Source of the DNA: Firmicutes bacterium CAG:822
GTDB lineage: Bacteria; Bacillota_I; Bacilli_A; RF39; UBA660
DNA length: 22,603 bases
Direction of reading: 5' to 3'
Assembly: GCA_000432855.1 (NCBI GenBank)
Contig: HF990844.1
Coordinates: forward strand, 1-22,603
Below, piece after piece: positions 13,742 through 22,205 of this stretch (positions within the stretch are counted from its first letter, which is position 1; every line of letters starts with the position of its first letter). Below the pieces are notes generated by a model that was not told where the DNA came from, made no database searches, and saw only the letters and a list, made by a program, of their open reading frames with translations. A program made the position numbers and the translations under genes.

Positions 13742-15187
13742 TTACCTTGTCCTATGATACTCTGGATTTTCCTCAACATACGAATCAAATTCGTCATATA
13801 ATTCTTGAATCATTCTTTTTTTCTGTTCATCAGTAAAATGTTTAGCATTTAAAATTTGTTTTTCTTGTTTGGCAAAATCGTCCAAATCTATATCAATATC
13901 TGCACTACTTTTACCAGTGTTCTGTTGTGTATTTTCTTTTTGAGATTGCACAGATTTAAAAGCTTGAACTAATTGTTGCTGCACCTCAGAATCTTCAATA
14001 ACTTTTTTTGGTTGATTATCATATGTTTGCACAGTATTATCTGATTCTGCTGATATTTGGTGTATAGGCTGTTCTTTAGTCATTTCGACTTGAACTTCTA
14101 CCTTTTCTTTTTTCTGTTGCTCAAAAATTGATTGTGAATTTTCATCTGCTAGTTCAAATTTTTTCTTTCTTTCCATTGATTCCTGATAAACTTTGTTATA
14201 TTCTTCCAGCGAATCTTGTCTACTATCATTGTCTAAATGTTCTGAAATTCTTTCATTAATCGGTAATTTACTTTGCTTAGTACCATCATCTTTTTGGTCT
14301 TCCTTAGTAGATTTAACTGAATCATTTTGTTTTTCTTCTTCCAACAAGGTCATAAAACGTCTAGCTATCAAGTCAGTTAAATTTCGATGACTTTTTTCAT
14401 GTTCAGAAATCCATGAATCATCCATGCCTTTTTTTTCGATTAAATCATCGCAAATCTTCATACTTCTATGAAAATACTCGCTTAAGATTTTATCATTATC
14501 AAAAACAGATTGATACTCTCGATAAAACCCCATATTCCTTTGTTTTAAACTCCTATATTTTTGTTCTATTTTATCATCTCTATATTTTTCTTTATTTGAT
14601 TCAAGATTTTTTATATAATCATCTAGAGTATTTCCCACTAATGAAGAAGATGCTCTAATTATATATCCTCTACTTTCATCAAATTCATATAACATCCTAT
14701 TATAAAGTCGCTGCTTAAAATCTAATAAATCATCATTAAATCCGCCAAGATATTCGATTTCTTCTGGAACATCATAAAAATGATCAAATTTCAAATCATA
14801 AATAAAATCATATTCAAATGCATTAAGTCCATGTTCAACCACTCTATTCAATTCATCACTAATAGATTGAATAGCATAGTCAGTTAATACATTTACCCTT
14901 GTAGTATCATCTAAAGTTTTAGCACTTTTTAATAAATCTGTTTCTAAATCATAAAAAACATTGGAAATAATAGTATCAACGTTCGCAGCCAATAAATCTT
15001 GATTAAAATATCTATTTATAATCTGTCTAATCGTATAACCATCTAAATTTCGTAAAAAAACGTTATCTGATTCATAATAATTAGCGTAATTTTCAACACA
15101 TTGAAATGCCTGCAATATATTTTCCTCAATAATTTCATTAATTCGTTGTTTTAAATTCTCAACCAAGTACGTATTTTCGTTAAACAC
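13742..15187 (-). CDS. Unrecognised cytoplasmic protein with helical N-terminus and disordered Q/E/K-rich C-terminus
   Basis: I do not recognise this 481-residue protein. Residues 1 to about 285 are acidic and look alpha-helical, with no signal peptide or membrane segment. Residues 290-430 are low-complexity and rich in Q, E, K, D and S, probably a flexible linker. The last 45 residues, ending in YDEFDSYVEENPEYHRTR, look like a short folded helix pair. A 2Fe or zinc centre is unlikely because cysteines are rare. I chose the GTG at 15187, 7 nt after GGAGGG. An ATG at 15202 is in frame but lies at the edge of that ribosome-binding site. It is followed after 54 nt by the transglutaminase-like gene, so a functional pair is possible. 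A substrate, scaffold or effector role cannot be chosen. Confidence 0.75.
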   Translation of the reverse strand: MFNENTYLVENLKQRINEIIEENILQAFQCVENYANYYESDNVFLRNLDGYTIRQIINRYFNQDLLAANVDTIISNVFYDLETDLLKSAKTLDDTTRVNVLTDYAIQSISDELNRVVEHGLNAFEYDFIYDLKFDHFYDVPEEIEYLGGFNDDLLDFKQRLYNRMLYEFDESRGYIIRASSSLVGNTLDDYIKNLESNKEKYRDDKIEQKYRSLKQRNMGFYREYQSVFDNDKILSEYFHRSMKICDDLIEKKGMDDSWISEHEKSHRNLTDLIARRFMTLLEEEKQNDSVKSTKEDQKDDGTKQSKLPINERISEHLDNDSRQDSLEEYNKVYQESMERKKKFELADENSQSIFEQQKKEKVEVQVEMTKEQPIHQISAESDNTVQTYDNQPKKVIEDSEVQQQLVQAFKSVQSQKENTQQNTGKSSADIDIDLDDFAKQEKQILNAKHFTDEQKKRMIQELYDEFDSYVEENPEYHRTR

Positions 15188-15235
15188 ATTCTCACCCTCC
15201 ATACTCTCATACTTACATTATCACAAAAAAATACA

Positions 15236-15244
15236 ATTATAACA
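15236..15244 (-). promoter_or_regulatory. Putative extended -10 promoter of the unknown 481-residue gene
   Basis: The minus strand reads TGTTATAAT (TATAAT at 15241-15236). A second candidate, TGTGATAAT, lies at 15225-15217 with a TTGTTA-like -35 at 17 nt. Two TTGACA copies upstream (15280-15275 and 15269-15264) are not at a proper spacing. The rest of the 15245-15371 gap is AT-rich, with weak inverted repeats and no gene I can see. Confidence 0.4.
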
Positions 15245-15371
15245 ATTACTCATACAATAAATGTGTCAATTAATTGTCAAAATTGTAAAAGATTTTTTCA
15301 TTGCTTCATTTTTAATTAAGCTGAATTCCGCCGAATTAAAATTTTCATTTTTTACAGATTTCATTTTGATT

Positions 15372-16562
15372 TTAAAAATTTTTTCTAATAAGTAAACAAA
15401 CACTCTCCACGTGATAAGTCCATGGAAACATATCAAATAACGTCACTTCTTTTACTTCATAATTTTCTCCAAGCAATTTTAAATCACGAGCCAAAGTCAT
15501 CGGATCACATGAAACATAAATGAGTCTCTCAGGATTAATCTTCAAAATATCATTTATACCATCAATAGTTAAACCACTTCTTGGCGGATCTACCACAATA
15601 TTATCCGCACTTAATTTATGAATCTCTTTACTCACATCCCCACATATAAACCTAACATTAGAAATATTATTTAACTCTTTATTTAAAAATGCACATCTAA
15701 CTGCCTCTTCGTTTATTTCAATAGCCGTAACTTCCTTAAAATATTTACTTAAAAATAAACTAATTGTTCCCGTACCTGAATATAAATCTAAAATACTTTT
15801 ACCACTCGAGTTATCCAAATATTCCAAAACTTTATTATAAAGTTTAAGAGCCACTTCAGTATTCACTTGAAAAAATGAATCTTTAGATACATAAAACTTA
15901 AAATCACCAAGTTGCGCAATTATATTTTCATTCCCATAAACTAATCTATCATTCATATAGATAGACGTTGTCAAAGGTTTAAGTACCTCTATCTCCATAT
16001 CACCTTTGATTATAATCATGACTTCTCCAAAATCTTTAATTATAATCTCACAAACTTTACTTAAATCACATTTTTTTAAAACTTCAATAATTTCATTACT
16101 CTTCTCACTCGAAATTTCACATCTATTTATCTCTATTAATTCGTTTGTTCCATTTTTAAAATAACCAATCTTTCCATCTTTAACCTTCAAAGTTATTTTA
16201 TTCCGGTACCCGTAAATGTTGTCACTAGGAACAATCTCTTTAATCACCTTTTCTAAATTACCATACCTTTTTAAAATTTCTGTAACTTTATTTTTCTTAA
16301 ATTCTAAAGTTTTCGGATAATTTAAACATTTAATCGCACATCCACAATTTTCATAACTACATTTTGGAACAATTCTATCGTCAGATTTTTTAACTAATTT
16401 GATAATCTCACCAACCATATATTTTTTCTTATCTAAAACTATCTTCACCCAAGCTTCTTCGTTTGGTAATAAATTAGGCACAAAAATAATTTTCCCTAAA
16501 ATATGACTCAAGCCTCTTCCAAAATGATCTAATTTTTCACATTTGACTAAAACTTCATCCAT
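15372..16562 (-). CDS. rlmCD: 23S rRNA uracil-C5 methyltransferase (TrmA/RlmCD family)
   Basis: This enzyme transfers a methyl group from S-adenosylmethionine to C5 of uridine in RNA. Gram-positive RlmCD acts on both U747 and U1939 of 23S rRNA. An N-terminal TRAM domain (about 1-55) is followed by four cysteines (C68, C73, C75, C79) spaced for an iron-sulfur cluster. Then come FFQVN (230-234), the SAM-binding DLYSGTGT (259-266), DPPRSG (325-330), the catalytic Cys352 in YVSCDPMTLARDL, and HVESV with Glu385. I took the ATG at 16562, with AGG 6 nt upstream and 8 nt after the Fic stop; an in-frame ATG at 16592 would overlap the Fic gene. The 396-residue length is slightly below the usual 430-460. 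Which uridine it methylates is inferred. Confidence 0.92.
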   Translation of the reverse strand: MDEVLVKCEKLDHFGRGLSHILGKIIFVPNLLPNEEAWVKIVLDKKKYMVGEIIKLVKKSDDRIVPKCSYENCGCAIKCLNYPKTLEFKKNKVTEILKRYGNLEKVIKEIVPSDNIYGYRNKITLKVKDGKIGYFKNGTNELIEINRCEISSEKSNEIIEVLKKCDLSKVCEIIIKDFGEVMIIIKGDMEIEVLKPLTTSIYMNDRLVYGNENIIAQLGDFKFYVSKDSFFQVNTEVALKLYNKVLEYLDNSSGKSILDLYSGTGTISLFLSKYFKEVTAIEINEEAVRCAFLNKELNNISNVRFICGDVSKEIHKLSADNIVVDPPRSGLTIDGINDILKINPERLIYVSCDPMTLARDLKLLGENYEVKEVTLFDMFPWTYHVESVCLLIRKNF

Positions 16563-16570
16563 ATTTATCC

Positions 16571-17506
16571 TCACTCTAACGCAATATAACATTTTTCTTT
16601 CAAAAATCTCTTTATATTACTTTCATCTTTATCTTCATAATATGAAATCAACAATTTTTTATATTCATTTGTTAAATCAGCGGGAATGGCAATTATGCCT
16701 AACCCATTAGCAATCAAATAATGGTTAGCAAACAAAACTGCTGTTCTTTTATTTCCATCAATAAAAATTTGCCTTTTCATAACATATAAAAGTAATTCGA
16801 TAGCGAGATCTACACCACTCAAATTACCATTTAATAACCGCTCTAATTCACTAATTATTTCACTTTGCACAGGAATACTAGGTGACCAACTAGTTCCACC
16901 TATTTTTACAGGAGTACTCCTAACTACTCCCGCATTATAATAAAAACCTTCTATAACTAGTTTATTAATTTGTGAAAGTAAAGCAAAATTATCAGGTGAT
17001 AAAATAACATTTTCATTCAAAACAAATTCCCAAGCATGTTTTAAATTAACTATTTTCATAATATCATCAGAAGTCATATTATTTACCTTACCACCTTCAA
17101 TAATATTTTCAGTATCCACAAAAGTTGTCGCAACTCCTTCTAATATTGCTTGATCATAAATAGTACTTACCATATTTCTTTTTGCAAAATCAATATTTAA
17201 TTTAACTTTATCACTTAATCCTGGAAAGTTATATCCTAGTTCCTTTAACTTTTTCTCTAAAGTTTTAATTTCTTTCTTTATCTTTTTTACTTCTGCATTA
17301 TTATTTAAAATCAAATTATATAATTCATCCGTATATTCACCTGCATACTTCGTAGTTAGTACACCGGCATCTCTATAATGTACATAAATATACTTCTTAC
17401 CGCCTTTTTCTCTTATCTCGGCAGAACCATAAATCATTAAATTCAATTTTTCTTCTAATTTTTGTTTACTTATTAAAACATTTATAAATTCAAAAACATT
17501 TTTCAT
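16571..17506 (-). CDS. Fic-domain protein with Gln in place of the catalytic His
   Basis: Fic proteins transfer AMP or other phosphate-linked groups to target proteins, using the motif HxFx[D/E]GN[G/K]R. This 311-residue protein has QIFIDGNKRTA (246-256). Everything in the motif is kept except the histidine, which is Gln246 (codon CAA), so classic AMP transfer should fail. An N-terminal ILEG segment (Glu123-Gly124) sits where the autoinhibitory [S/T]xxxE[G/N] motif is expected, but its first position is Gln119. The 90-residue N-terminus is basic, with a probable coiled coil near 70-92. AAGGA lies 9 nt before the ATG. It has its own promoter, overlapped by a long inverted repeat, and is followed by rlmCD. 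It could be a pseudo-enzyme, a regulator, or a Fic with changed chemistry. Confidence 0.85.
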   Translation of the reverse strand: MKNVFEFINVLISKQKLEEKLNLMIYGSAEIREKGGKKYIYVHYRDAGVLTTKYAGEYTDELYNLILNNNAEVKKIKKEIKTLEKKLKELGYNFPGLSDKVKLNIDFAKRNMVSTIYDQAILEGVATTFVDTENIIEGGKVNNMTSDDIMKIVNLKHAWEFVLNENVILSPDNFALLSQINKLVIEGFYYNAGVVRSTPVKIGGTSWSPSIPVQSEIISELERLLNGNLSGVDLAIELLLYVMKRQIFIDGNKRTAVLFANHYLIANGLGIIAIPADLTNEYKKLLISYYEDKDESNIKRFLKEKCYIALE

Positions 17507-17527
17507 ATTACCAAATCCTTTTATTAT

Positions 17528-17555
17528 ATTATACCACTTCAGATAAAAGTGTGAA
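17528..17555 (-). promoter_or_regulatory. Promoter of the fic-rlmCD operon
   Basis: The minus strand has -35 TTCACA (17555-17550, 5 of 6 matches), a 16-nt spacer ending in TGG, and -10 TATAAT (17533-17528). The -35 lies entirely within the left arm of the inverted repeat at 17548-17557. Confidence 0.7.
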
Positions 17556-17591
17556 ACATTTTTTAAAAAAAGTAAAAAAAAGTTTCACACT
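17548..17591. repeat. 10-bp perfect inverted repeat with A/T-rich 24-nt spacer between fic and the ger operon
   Basis: AGTGTGAAAC (17548-17557) is matched by GTTTCACACT (17582-17591). The spacer is almost only A and T and itself contains a T6A6-like tract. The left arm covers the fic -35. It may be an operator, a bidirectional stem, or two half-sites bound cooperatively across bent A-tract DNA. Confidence 0.75.
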
Positions 17592-17625
17592 ATCATCTAA
17601 TTAAAATGTATTCCCAAGAATTATA

Positions 17626-17655
17626 ACATAAACTTGATTATTTTTGTCCATAATA
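17626..17655 (+). promoter_or_regulatory. Sigma-G-like forespore promoter of the ger operon
   Basis: The -10 CATAATA (17649-17655) fits the sigma-G/sigma-F -10 pattern CATnnTA exactly. The -35 ACATA (17626-17630) matches four of five positions of GCATA, with an 18-nt spacer. No good vegetative promoter is evident nearby. This fits germination receptor genes, which are made in the forespore. Confidence 0.5.
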
Positions 17656-17677
17656 TAAAAAGGAAAGCAGGGATATT

Positions 17678-19138
17678 ATGGAAAAAATTGAAAAGAATGC
17701 AAAAAAAGTCATTGAAAAAACTAAAAAATTATATGGTAATAGTCCCGATGTCAACACCAGACTTATAAATATCAAAGGGACAAATGTCGGAGTTCTTTTT
17801 TTAGAAAGCTCCTCGCAAGCTAGTACTGTCAGTGATTTTATTATCAAAGGAACTTTGTATGCGGGTTCTAATAAAAGCGTTTTTCAAAATATATTTGAAA
17901 GTTTAAAAAATAGTTTATTCAATAGTCAATTATTTACCATAAAAGATTACACGCAGTTCCCCTACTTCTTATCGAGTGGTTTTACTATTATTGTCGTTGA
18001 TGGAATAGATGAAGCCATCATGATGGAAACTAGAGCCCAATTAGATAGAGGTGTGACCGAATCTACTAGTGAACCCATACTAAGAGGCTCCAAAGATAGT
18101 TTTACCGAAAGTCATTCCAAAAATCTCGGCTTAATTAGAAAACGAATCAAAGATCCCAATCTTTGGTTTGACGAAATAAAACTAGGTAGAAGAACTAAAA
18201 CAAGAATCAGTATTGCTTTTATTAGCGGCGTAGCTGATTCTAAAAAACTTCAAGAAATAAAAAAACGTCTCAAAAAAATTGATATTGATGGCATCTTAGA
18301 TAGTGGTAATATTAGAGATTATTTAGTTGAACAAAAATCTGTTTTTCCACAAGTTCAAAGTACAGAAAGGCCAGATGTTACAAGCCAAGCTTTACTATCC
18401 GGTAAAATTGTCATCTTTGTCGAAAACTGCCCTTTTACACTAATCTTACCAAATGTCTTTATCGATTACCTTCACACCTCAGAAGATGAATATCAAAAAT
18501 CTTCAAACATTACCTTCACTAGAATTTTAAGAATTCTTGCCCTAATTATAACAATCTTTACACCTGCTATTTATATTGCCATAACCACATACGACCAAAA
18601 CACCATACCAGATAAATTATTAATATCCCTTGCTATTCAAAGAGAAGGTGTTCCCTTTCCAACAACCTTTGAAATAATCTTACTCACCACCATCTTTGAA
18701 ATTCTAAGAGAAAGTGATTTAAGAAGTCCAAGCAGTATGTCGGCCGCTATGAGTATTGTAGGAGCTTTAGTTCTAGGTCAAGCCGCTGTCGATGCTGGAA
18801 TTGTTTCACCTATTACCGTCATTGTCGTCGCCTTCACATCTATTTGTAGTTTAGTCTTTACTGACATCGACTTCATGAACGGTATTCGGTCTTGGCGTTT
18901 TATCTTTATCTTAGCTGCCAGTATCTTAGGTATTATCGGAATTCTTTCATTCACTATCATCTGGCTAGTCAAACTATCATCTTTAGAAAATTTAGAAACA
19001 AGCTATCTATCACCTTTTGCTCCATTTTCTAAAAAAGACCAAAATAACGCTATATATAAAGCACCCGAAGAAAAACTTATAAATAGACCAGACTACATCA
19101 GTACCCTTAATCCTCATAGACAAAGGAGGTCAAAATGA
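17678..19138 (+). CDS. Spore germination receptor subunit A (GerA family)
   Basis: GerA-family A subunits sit in the inner spore membrane and, with B and C subunits, detect germinants. At 486 residues the length is typical. The long hydrophilic N-terminus includes METRAQLDRGVTE (116-128), SEPILRGSKDSFTE (131-144), the LIRKRIKD segment (152-159) and a later ENCPFTLILP strand. From about residue 280 there are four to five membrane segments, with the conserved REGVPFPTTFEI and SAAMSIVGALVLGQAAV stretches. The ATG follows AGGG by 5 nt. The last base pairs overlap subunit C by 4 nt (ATGA). A sigma-G-like promoter precedes it. The germinant cannot be told, so I give no gene letter. Confidence 0.95.
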   Translation: MEKIEKNAKKVIEKTKKLYGNSPDVNTRLINIKGTNVGVLFLESSSQASTVSDFIIKGTLYAGSNKSVFQNIFESLKNSLFNSQLFTIKDYTQFPYFLSSGFTIIVVDGIDEAIMMETRAQLDRGVTESTSEPILRGSKDSFTESHSKNLGLIRKRIKDPNLWFDEIKLGRRTKTRISIAFISGVADSKKLQEIKKRLKKIDIDGILDSGNIRDYLVEQKSVFPQVQSTERPDVTSQALLSGKIVIFVENCPFTLILPNVFIDYLHTSEDEYQKSSNITFTRILRILALIITIFTPAIYIAITTYDQNTIPDKLLISLAIQREGVPFPTTFEIILLTTIFEILRESDLRSPSSMSAAMSIVGALVLGQAAVDAGIVSPITVIVVAFTSICSLVFTDIDFMNGIRSWRFIFILAASILGIIGILSFTIIWLVKLSSLENLETSYLSPFAPFSKKDQNNAIYKAPEEKLINRPDYISTLNPHRQRRSK

Positions 19139-20316
19139 AAAAGTTTACTATAATCATAATCACCTTCATTATCGCCATAACTCTAACCGGATGCGGTGGT
19201 TATGAAGAATTAAATAATCTATCCATTGTCACAGCCGTCGCTTTTGATAAAACTGATGATGAATATGAATTAAGCTTCCTGATTGCTAATTCTCCCAAAG
19301 CTCAAACCTCAGCTAAAGAAGGTGAAGCTAAAACAACTGTCTACACTGGAAAAGGCAAAACAATTGCTGAAGCCTCTAAAGACATCGAACAAATTGTTCC
19401 TAAACAAATTTATTTAGGTCATATTAATGTTGTTGTAATTTCAGAAGATATTGCAGAAGATGGCTTTTTAAAAATAGCCGATTGGTTACTCCGAAATCCC
19501 CAAACCAGAAAAAAATTCTACCTTCTTCAAGCCAAAGACGTCAGCGCTAAAAACATTTTAAAAATCGTTTCACCATTAGAATCATTTCCTTCTCAAAGTA
19601 TTGCTACTTTAATTGAATCAAACTCTGAAACTAAATCTATCGCCGCATCTGTAACCTATAGTAATTTCATTGCTCAAATATTAGAAAAAGGTTATGACCC
19701 TGTCTTACCATCTATAACGATAAAGGGAGATGTTGAAGAAGGAAGTAATGAAAAGAACTTAGAAACAACCGAACCAGAATCATATCTTGTTTTAGGACCG
19801 CTTGCTATTTACAAAGGCGACAAATTAGAAGGCTTTTCAAATGAAAAAGAAAGTTGGGCTATCAATGTTCTAAAAAATGAAGCCAAAGAAGTTAACTACA
19901 ATGTCAAATATCAAAATCAAGATATTAGTATTGAAACAAGTTCTTTAAAATCAGATATCAAAATAATCGATGAAAATAATATTGAAATAACTATTAGTGG
20001 TGTTGGTGATATATATAATATTAATAATCAAATTGATATTCAAAATTATAAAGAAATAAATAAGATTGAAAAAACATGGAGTAAATCATTAAAAAAAGAT
20101 TTGTCCAAAGTTGTTAAAAAAGTTCAAAGCAAATATAAAGCCGATATTTTTGGCTTTGGAAATCTCATATATAAAAACGACCCTAAAACATGGGAAAAAC
20201 TTGAAAAAGAATGGAACTCTAAATACTTTCCAAACTTAAATGTCAAAATAAAAACTAATTTAAAAATATCAGCTACTGGCTCTTTAGTAAAAACGATAAA
20301 GGAGGATAAATCATGA
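19135..20316 (+). CDS. Spore germination receptor lipoprotein subunit C (GerC family)
   Basis: This is the lipoprotein subunit of a Ger receptor, anchored on the outer face of the inner spore membrane. The N-terminus is a clear lipoprotein signal: MKK, a hydrophobic run, and the lipobox LTGC with Cys20 as the lipidation site. The mature part shows the Ger(x)C pattern: GGYEELNNLSIVTAVAFDKT, then ITISGVGDI-type strands and a C-terminal WEKLEKEWNSKYFPNLNVKI segment that fits the conserved third domain. The 393 residues are normal. AGGAGG stands 5 nt before the ATG. It overlaps both neighbours by 4 nt, so the three subunits are translated as a coupled set. Confidence 0.95.
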   Translation: MKKFTIIIITFIIAITLTGCGGYEELNNLSIVTAVAFDKTDDEYELSFLIANSPKAQTSAKEGEAKTTVYTGKGKTIAEASKDIEQIVPKQIYLGHINVVVISEDIAEDGFLKIADWLLRNPQTRKKFYLLQAKDVSAKNILKIVSPLESFPSQSIATLIESNSETKSIAASVTYSNFIAQILEKGYDPVLPSITIKGDVEEGSNEKNLETTEPESYLVLGPLAIYKGDKLEGFSNEKESWAINVLKNEAKEVNYNVKYQNQDISIETSSLKSDIKIIDENNIEITISGVGDIYNINNQIDIQNYKEINKIEKTWSKSLKKDLSKVVKKVQSKYKADIFGFGNLIYKNDPKTWEKLEKEWNSKYFPNLNVKIKTNLKISATGSLVKTIKEDKS

Positions 20317-21401
20317 AAAAAATAAATTCATTAGAATATAATACACTTCTATGGTTTTTAACAAGAGCTACATTCATTGAAATAACCGCTGAAATATTAT
20401 TAAACACCGCTCATCTAGATTCCTGGATTAGTATCATTTTAGCCATAATAATTGGACTTATTCCCTTTAGTTTATTTTCTTATTTAAAAAACAAATATCC
20501 AGATCAGAATATTATCCAAATAAATAAAACAAAGTTGGGAAAATTTGGAACATTCTTAAACCTAATTTTAATAGCTGGCACCTTAATATTTGCCATATGT
20601 AGTTTTTGGATAATTGTTAACTTCATTGACTCTCAATATCTTTACAGAACTCCAGTAATAATTATTATTGTTGTTTTAATCCTGCCAGTTATTTATACAA
20701 TCATTAAAGATTTTCATGTTTTTAGTAAGGTAAGCCTTATTATGTTTTTTACTTCGCTTTTTTTCATAATTGTTATTTTATCCGGTTTAATAGGCAATAT
20801 TGATTTTGATAACTTAAAGCCTATTCTTAATAATAGTCCAAATAACATTTTATATGGAACTTTCTGTTTTATCGGTTTTAACATTCTACCAGTTTTTCTT
20901 TTAAATATTATCCCCCAAAAACAAATAAATGGCTATTCACCTAAAAAAAGTTTTATATTCTATTTAATTAGTGGACTCTCACTTTTAAATGTCATGTTTT
21001 TAACAATCAGCATCTTTGGAATTCATCTTTCCGAATTATATAACTATCCAAGTTTTCATCTTTTAAAACGCGTTAGTGTTTTAGATATTATCGACCGTGT
21101 TGAAAGTATTTTATCATTAGAATGGTTTCTAGCCTTGTTTGTTCAAATTATGATGGCTCTTTACTTCATCAAAGAAGCTCTAAAAGAAACATTTCAAGTC
21201 AAAGAAAAAACAAACAACATTATCATGACAGTTGTTTGTCTATTACTAGCCATTTTAACCAATTTTATATTTACCACTCAAGGTACTGAAATAGCTTACT
21301 TTAAAAATATATTAATCTACATGCTTTATATAGTTTACTTTATTATTCCTTTAATAACTTTTTTCAAAAGTCTAAAAAAGTCCCAACCTTTGAACAACTA
21401 A
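20313..21401 (+). CDS. Spore germination receptor permease-like subunit B (GerB family)
   Basis: This integral membrane subunit of the Ger receptor belongs to the endospore-germination permease family, distantly related to amino-acid/polyamine transporters; in such receptors the B subunit is thought to bind the germinant. The 362 residues contain about ten hydrophobic segments spread evenly from residue 10 to 355, and nothing else. AAGGAGG lies 7 nt before the ATG, and the start overlaps the subunit C stop (ATGA). The order is A-C-B rather than the A-B-C of B. subtilis gerA. The 3' end overlaps the convergent tail-anchored gene by 30 nt, and no separate terminator is visible. Confidence 0.93.
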   Translation: MKKINSLEYNTLLWFLTRATFIEITAEILLNTAHLDSWISIILAIIIGLIPFSLFSYLKNKYPDQNIIQINKTKLGKFGTFLNLILIAGTLIFAICSFWIIVNFIDSQYLYRTPVIIIIVVLILPVIYTIIKDFHVFSKVSLIMFFTSLFFIIVILSGLIGNIDFDNLKPILNNSPNNILYGTFCFIGFNILPVFLLNIIPQKQINGYSPKKSFIFYLISGLSLLNVMFLTISIFGIHLSELYNYPSFHLLKRVSVLDIIDRVESILSLEWFLALFVQIMMALYFIKEALKETFQVKEKTNNIIMTVVCLLLAILTNFIFTTQGTEIAYFKNILIYMLYIVYFIIPLITFFKSLKKSQPLNN

Positions 21402-22184
21402 TATACCAACTACAGCAATAATTCCTAAAATCAAAATTGTAACAAATATTGTTTTAAATACTGAACCCTTTTTTTCTTCTTCCTCATATCCAACAAAATC
21501 TTTTTTCTTTAATTTTAAGTTAGACGTAAAGAAAGAATTATCCATAGTCTGTTCTTTCTCTTTTTCTTTTTCATTCTTTTTATTCTCTTCAATCAATTCT
21601 TTTATATTATTTAAATTACCAACTTGTGTATCTTCATTATGACCTTTTAAATCACTAAACATATCAGCCGCTAAATCAGCATCATCCAATTTATTAAGCA
21701 TACTTGTATTAGTAATTGTTTGAATCATATCTTTTAAATCATCATCGTTATCATAATAATCTTTTCTAGTAGCATTTCTCTTAAGATCCAAATTCTTAAG
21801 CACATCATAACTCGTTTTACTAAGCACCCTTTCTTTATCATCGGGTTCCTTTTTCTCTCTAGCCTTAGTTAAAACATCCATAATATCATAAGTTCGATCT
21901 TCCTCTTCCTTATAACGTGAACGAACTTTTGGTAACTCCTGAACTTCATTTTCTTCATTAGTAAGTCTTCGGTATTTTCTTTCAGCTTGATATTTTTCTC
22001 TATTATCCAGCATCTGTTTAACTTTCGTAATATCTATCTGATTTGTATTGTCGATAGATGCAATTCCTTCGATATTACTATATTTACCATAAGAATATAT
22101 ACTATTGTAAAGTCTTGTATTACGTTTAGTCCTAGAATTACCCTGAGCTTCTTTTTTGTAATATCTCTCCATTCTCGATGCCAC
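21372..22184 (-). CDS. Tail-anchored protein of unknown function
   Basis: I do not recognise a function. The 270-residue product is very polar and charged, rich in K, E, D, N and R, and likely largely disordered or coiled for about 240 residues. It ends in a single hydrophobic segment (about 246-265) with only a few residues after it. It should thus be a tail-anchored membrane protein with its bulk in the cytoplasm. I chose the GTG at 22184, giving a MASRMERYYKK start, because AGAGGTG lies about 6 nt upstream. GTG at 22193 and ATG at 22172 are alternatives. It is convergent with the ger operon and overlaps its last 30 nt, and it is divergent from the ferredoxin gene. Confidence 0.75.
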   Translation of the reverse strand: MASRMERYYKKEAQGNSRTKRNTRLYNSIYSYGKYSNIEGIASIDNTNQIDITKVKQMLDNREKYQAERKYRRLTNEENEVQELPKVRSRYKEEEDRTYDIMDVLTKAREKKEPDDKERVLSKTSYDVLKNLDLKRNATRKDYYDNDDDLKDMIQTITNTSMLNKLDDADLAADMFSDLKGHNEDTQVGNLNNIKELIEENKKNEKEKEKEQTMDNSFFTSNLKLKKKDFVGYEEEEKKGSVFKTIFVTILILGIIAVVGILVVQRLGLF

Positions 22185-22205
22185 CCGTACCACCTCTTAT
22201 TATTA

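Noticed and set aside
10827..15187. The accessory block as a known antiphage or toxin-antitoxin system
   Set aside because: No toxin, nuclease, helicase or known defence marker is present, and no mobile-element genes or att-like repeats flank it, so naming a known system would be guesswork.
15262..15285. Two TTGACA copies 11 nt apart and a CAATTAATTG palindrome upstream of the unknown 481-residue gene
   Set aside because: Neither TTGACA is at an acceptable distance from a -10, and the palindrome is what AT-rich sequence often gives by chance.
15300..15371. Possible terminator after rlmCD (TTTTAATT...AATTAAAA and AATTCGGCGGAATT)
   Set aside because: The arms can pair but no T-run follows on the minus strand, so I could not support a terminator call.
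17638..17847. 69-codon minus-strand frame over the start of the ger A subunit
   Set aside because: It is antisense to a well-supported germination gene with no start signal; a shadow frame.
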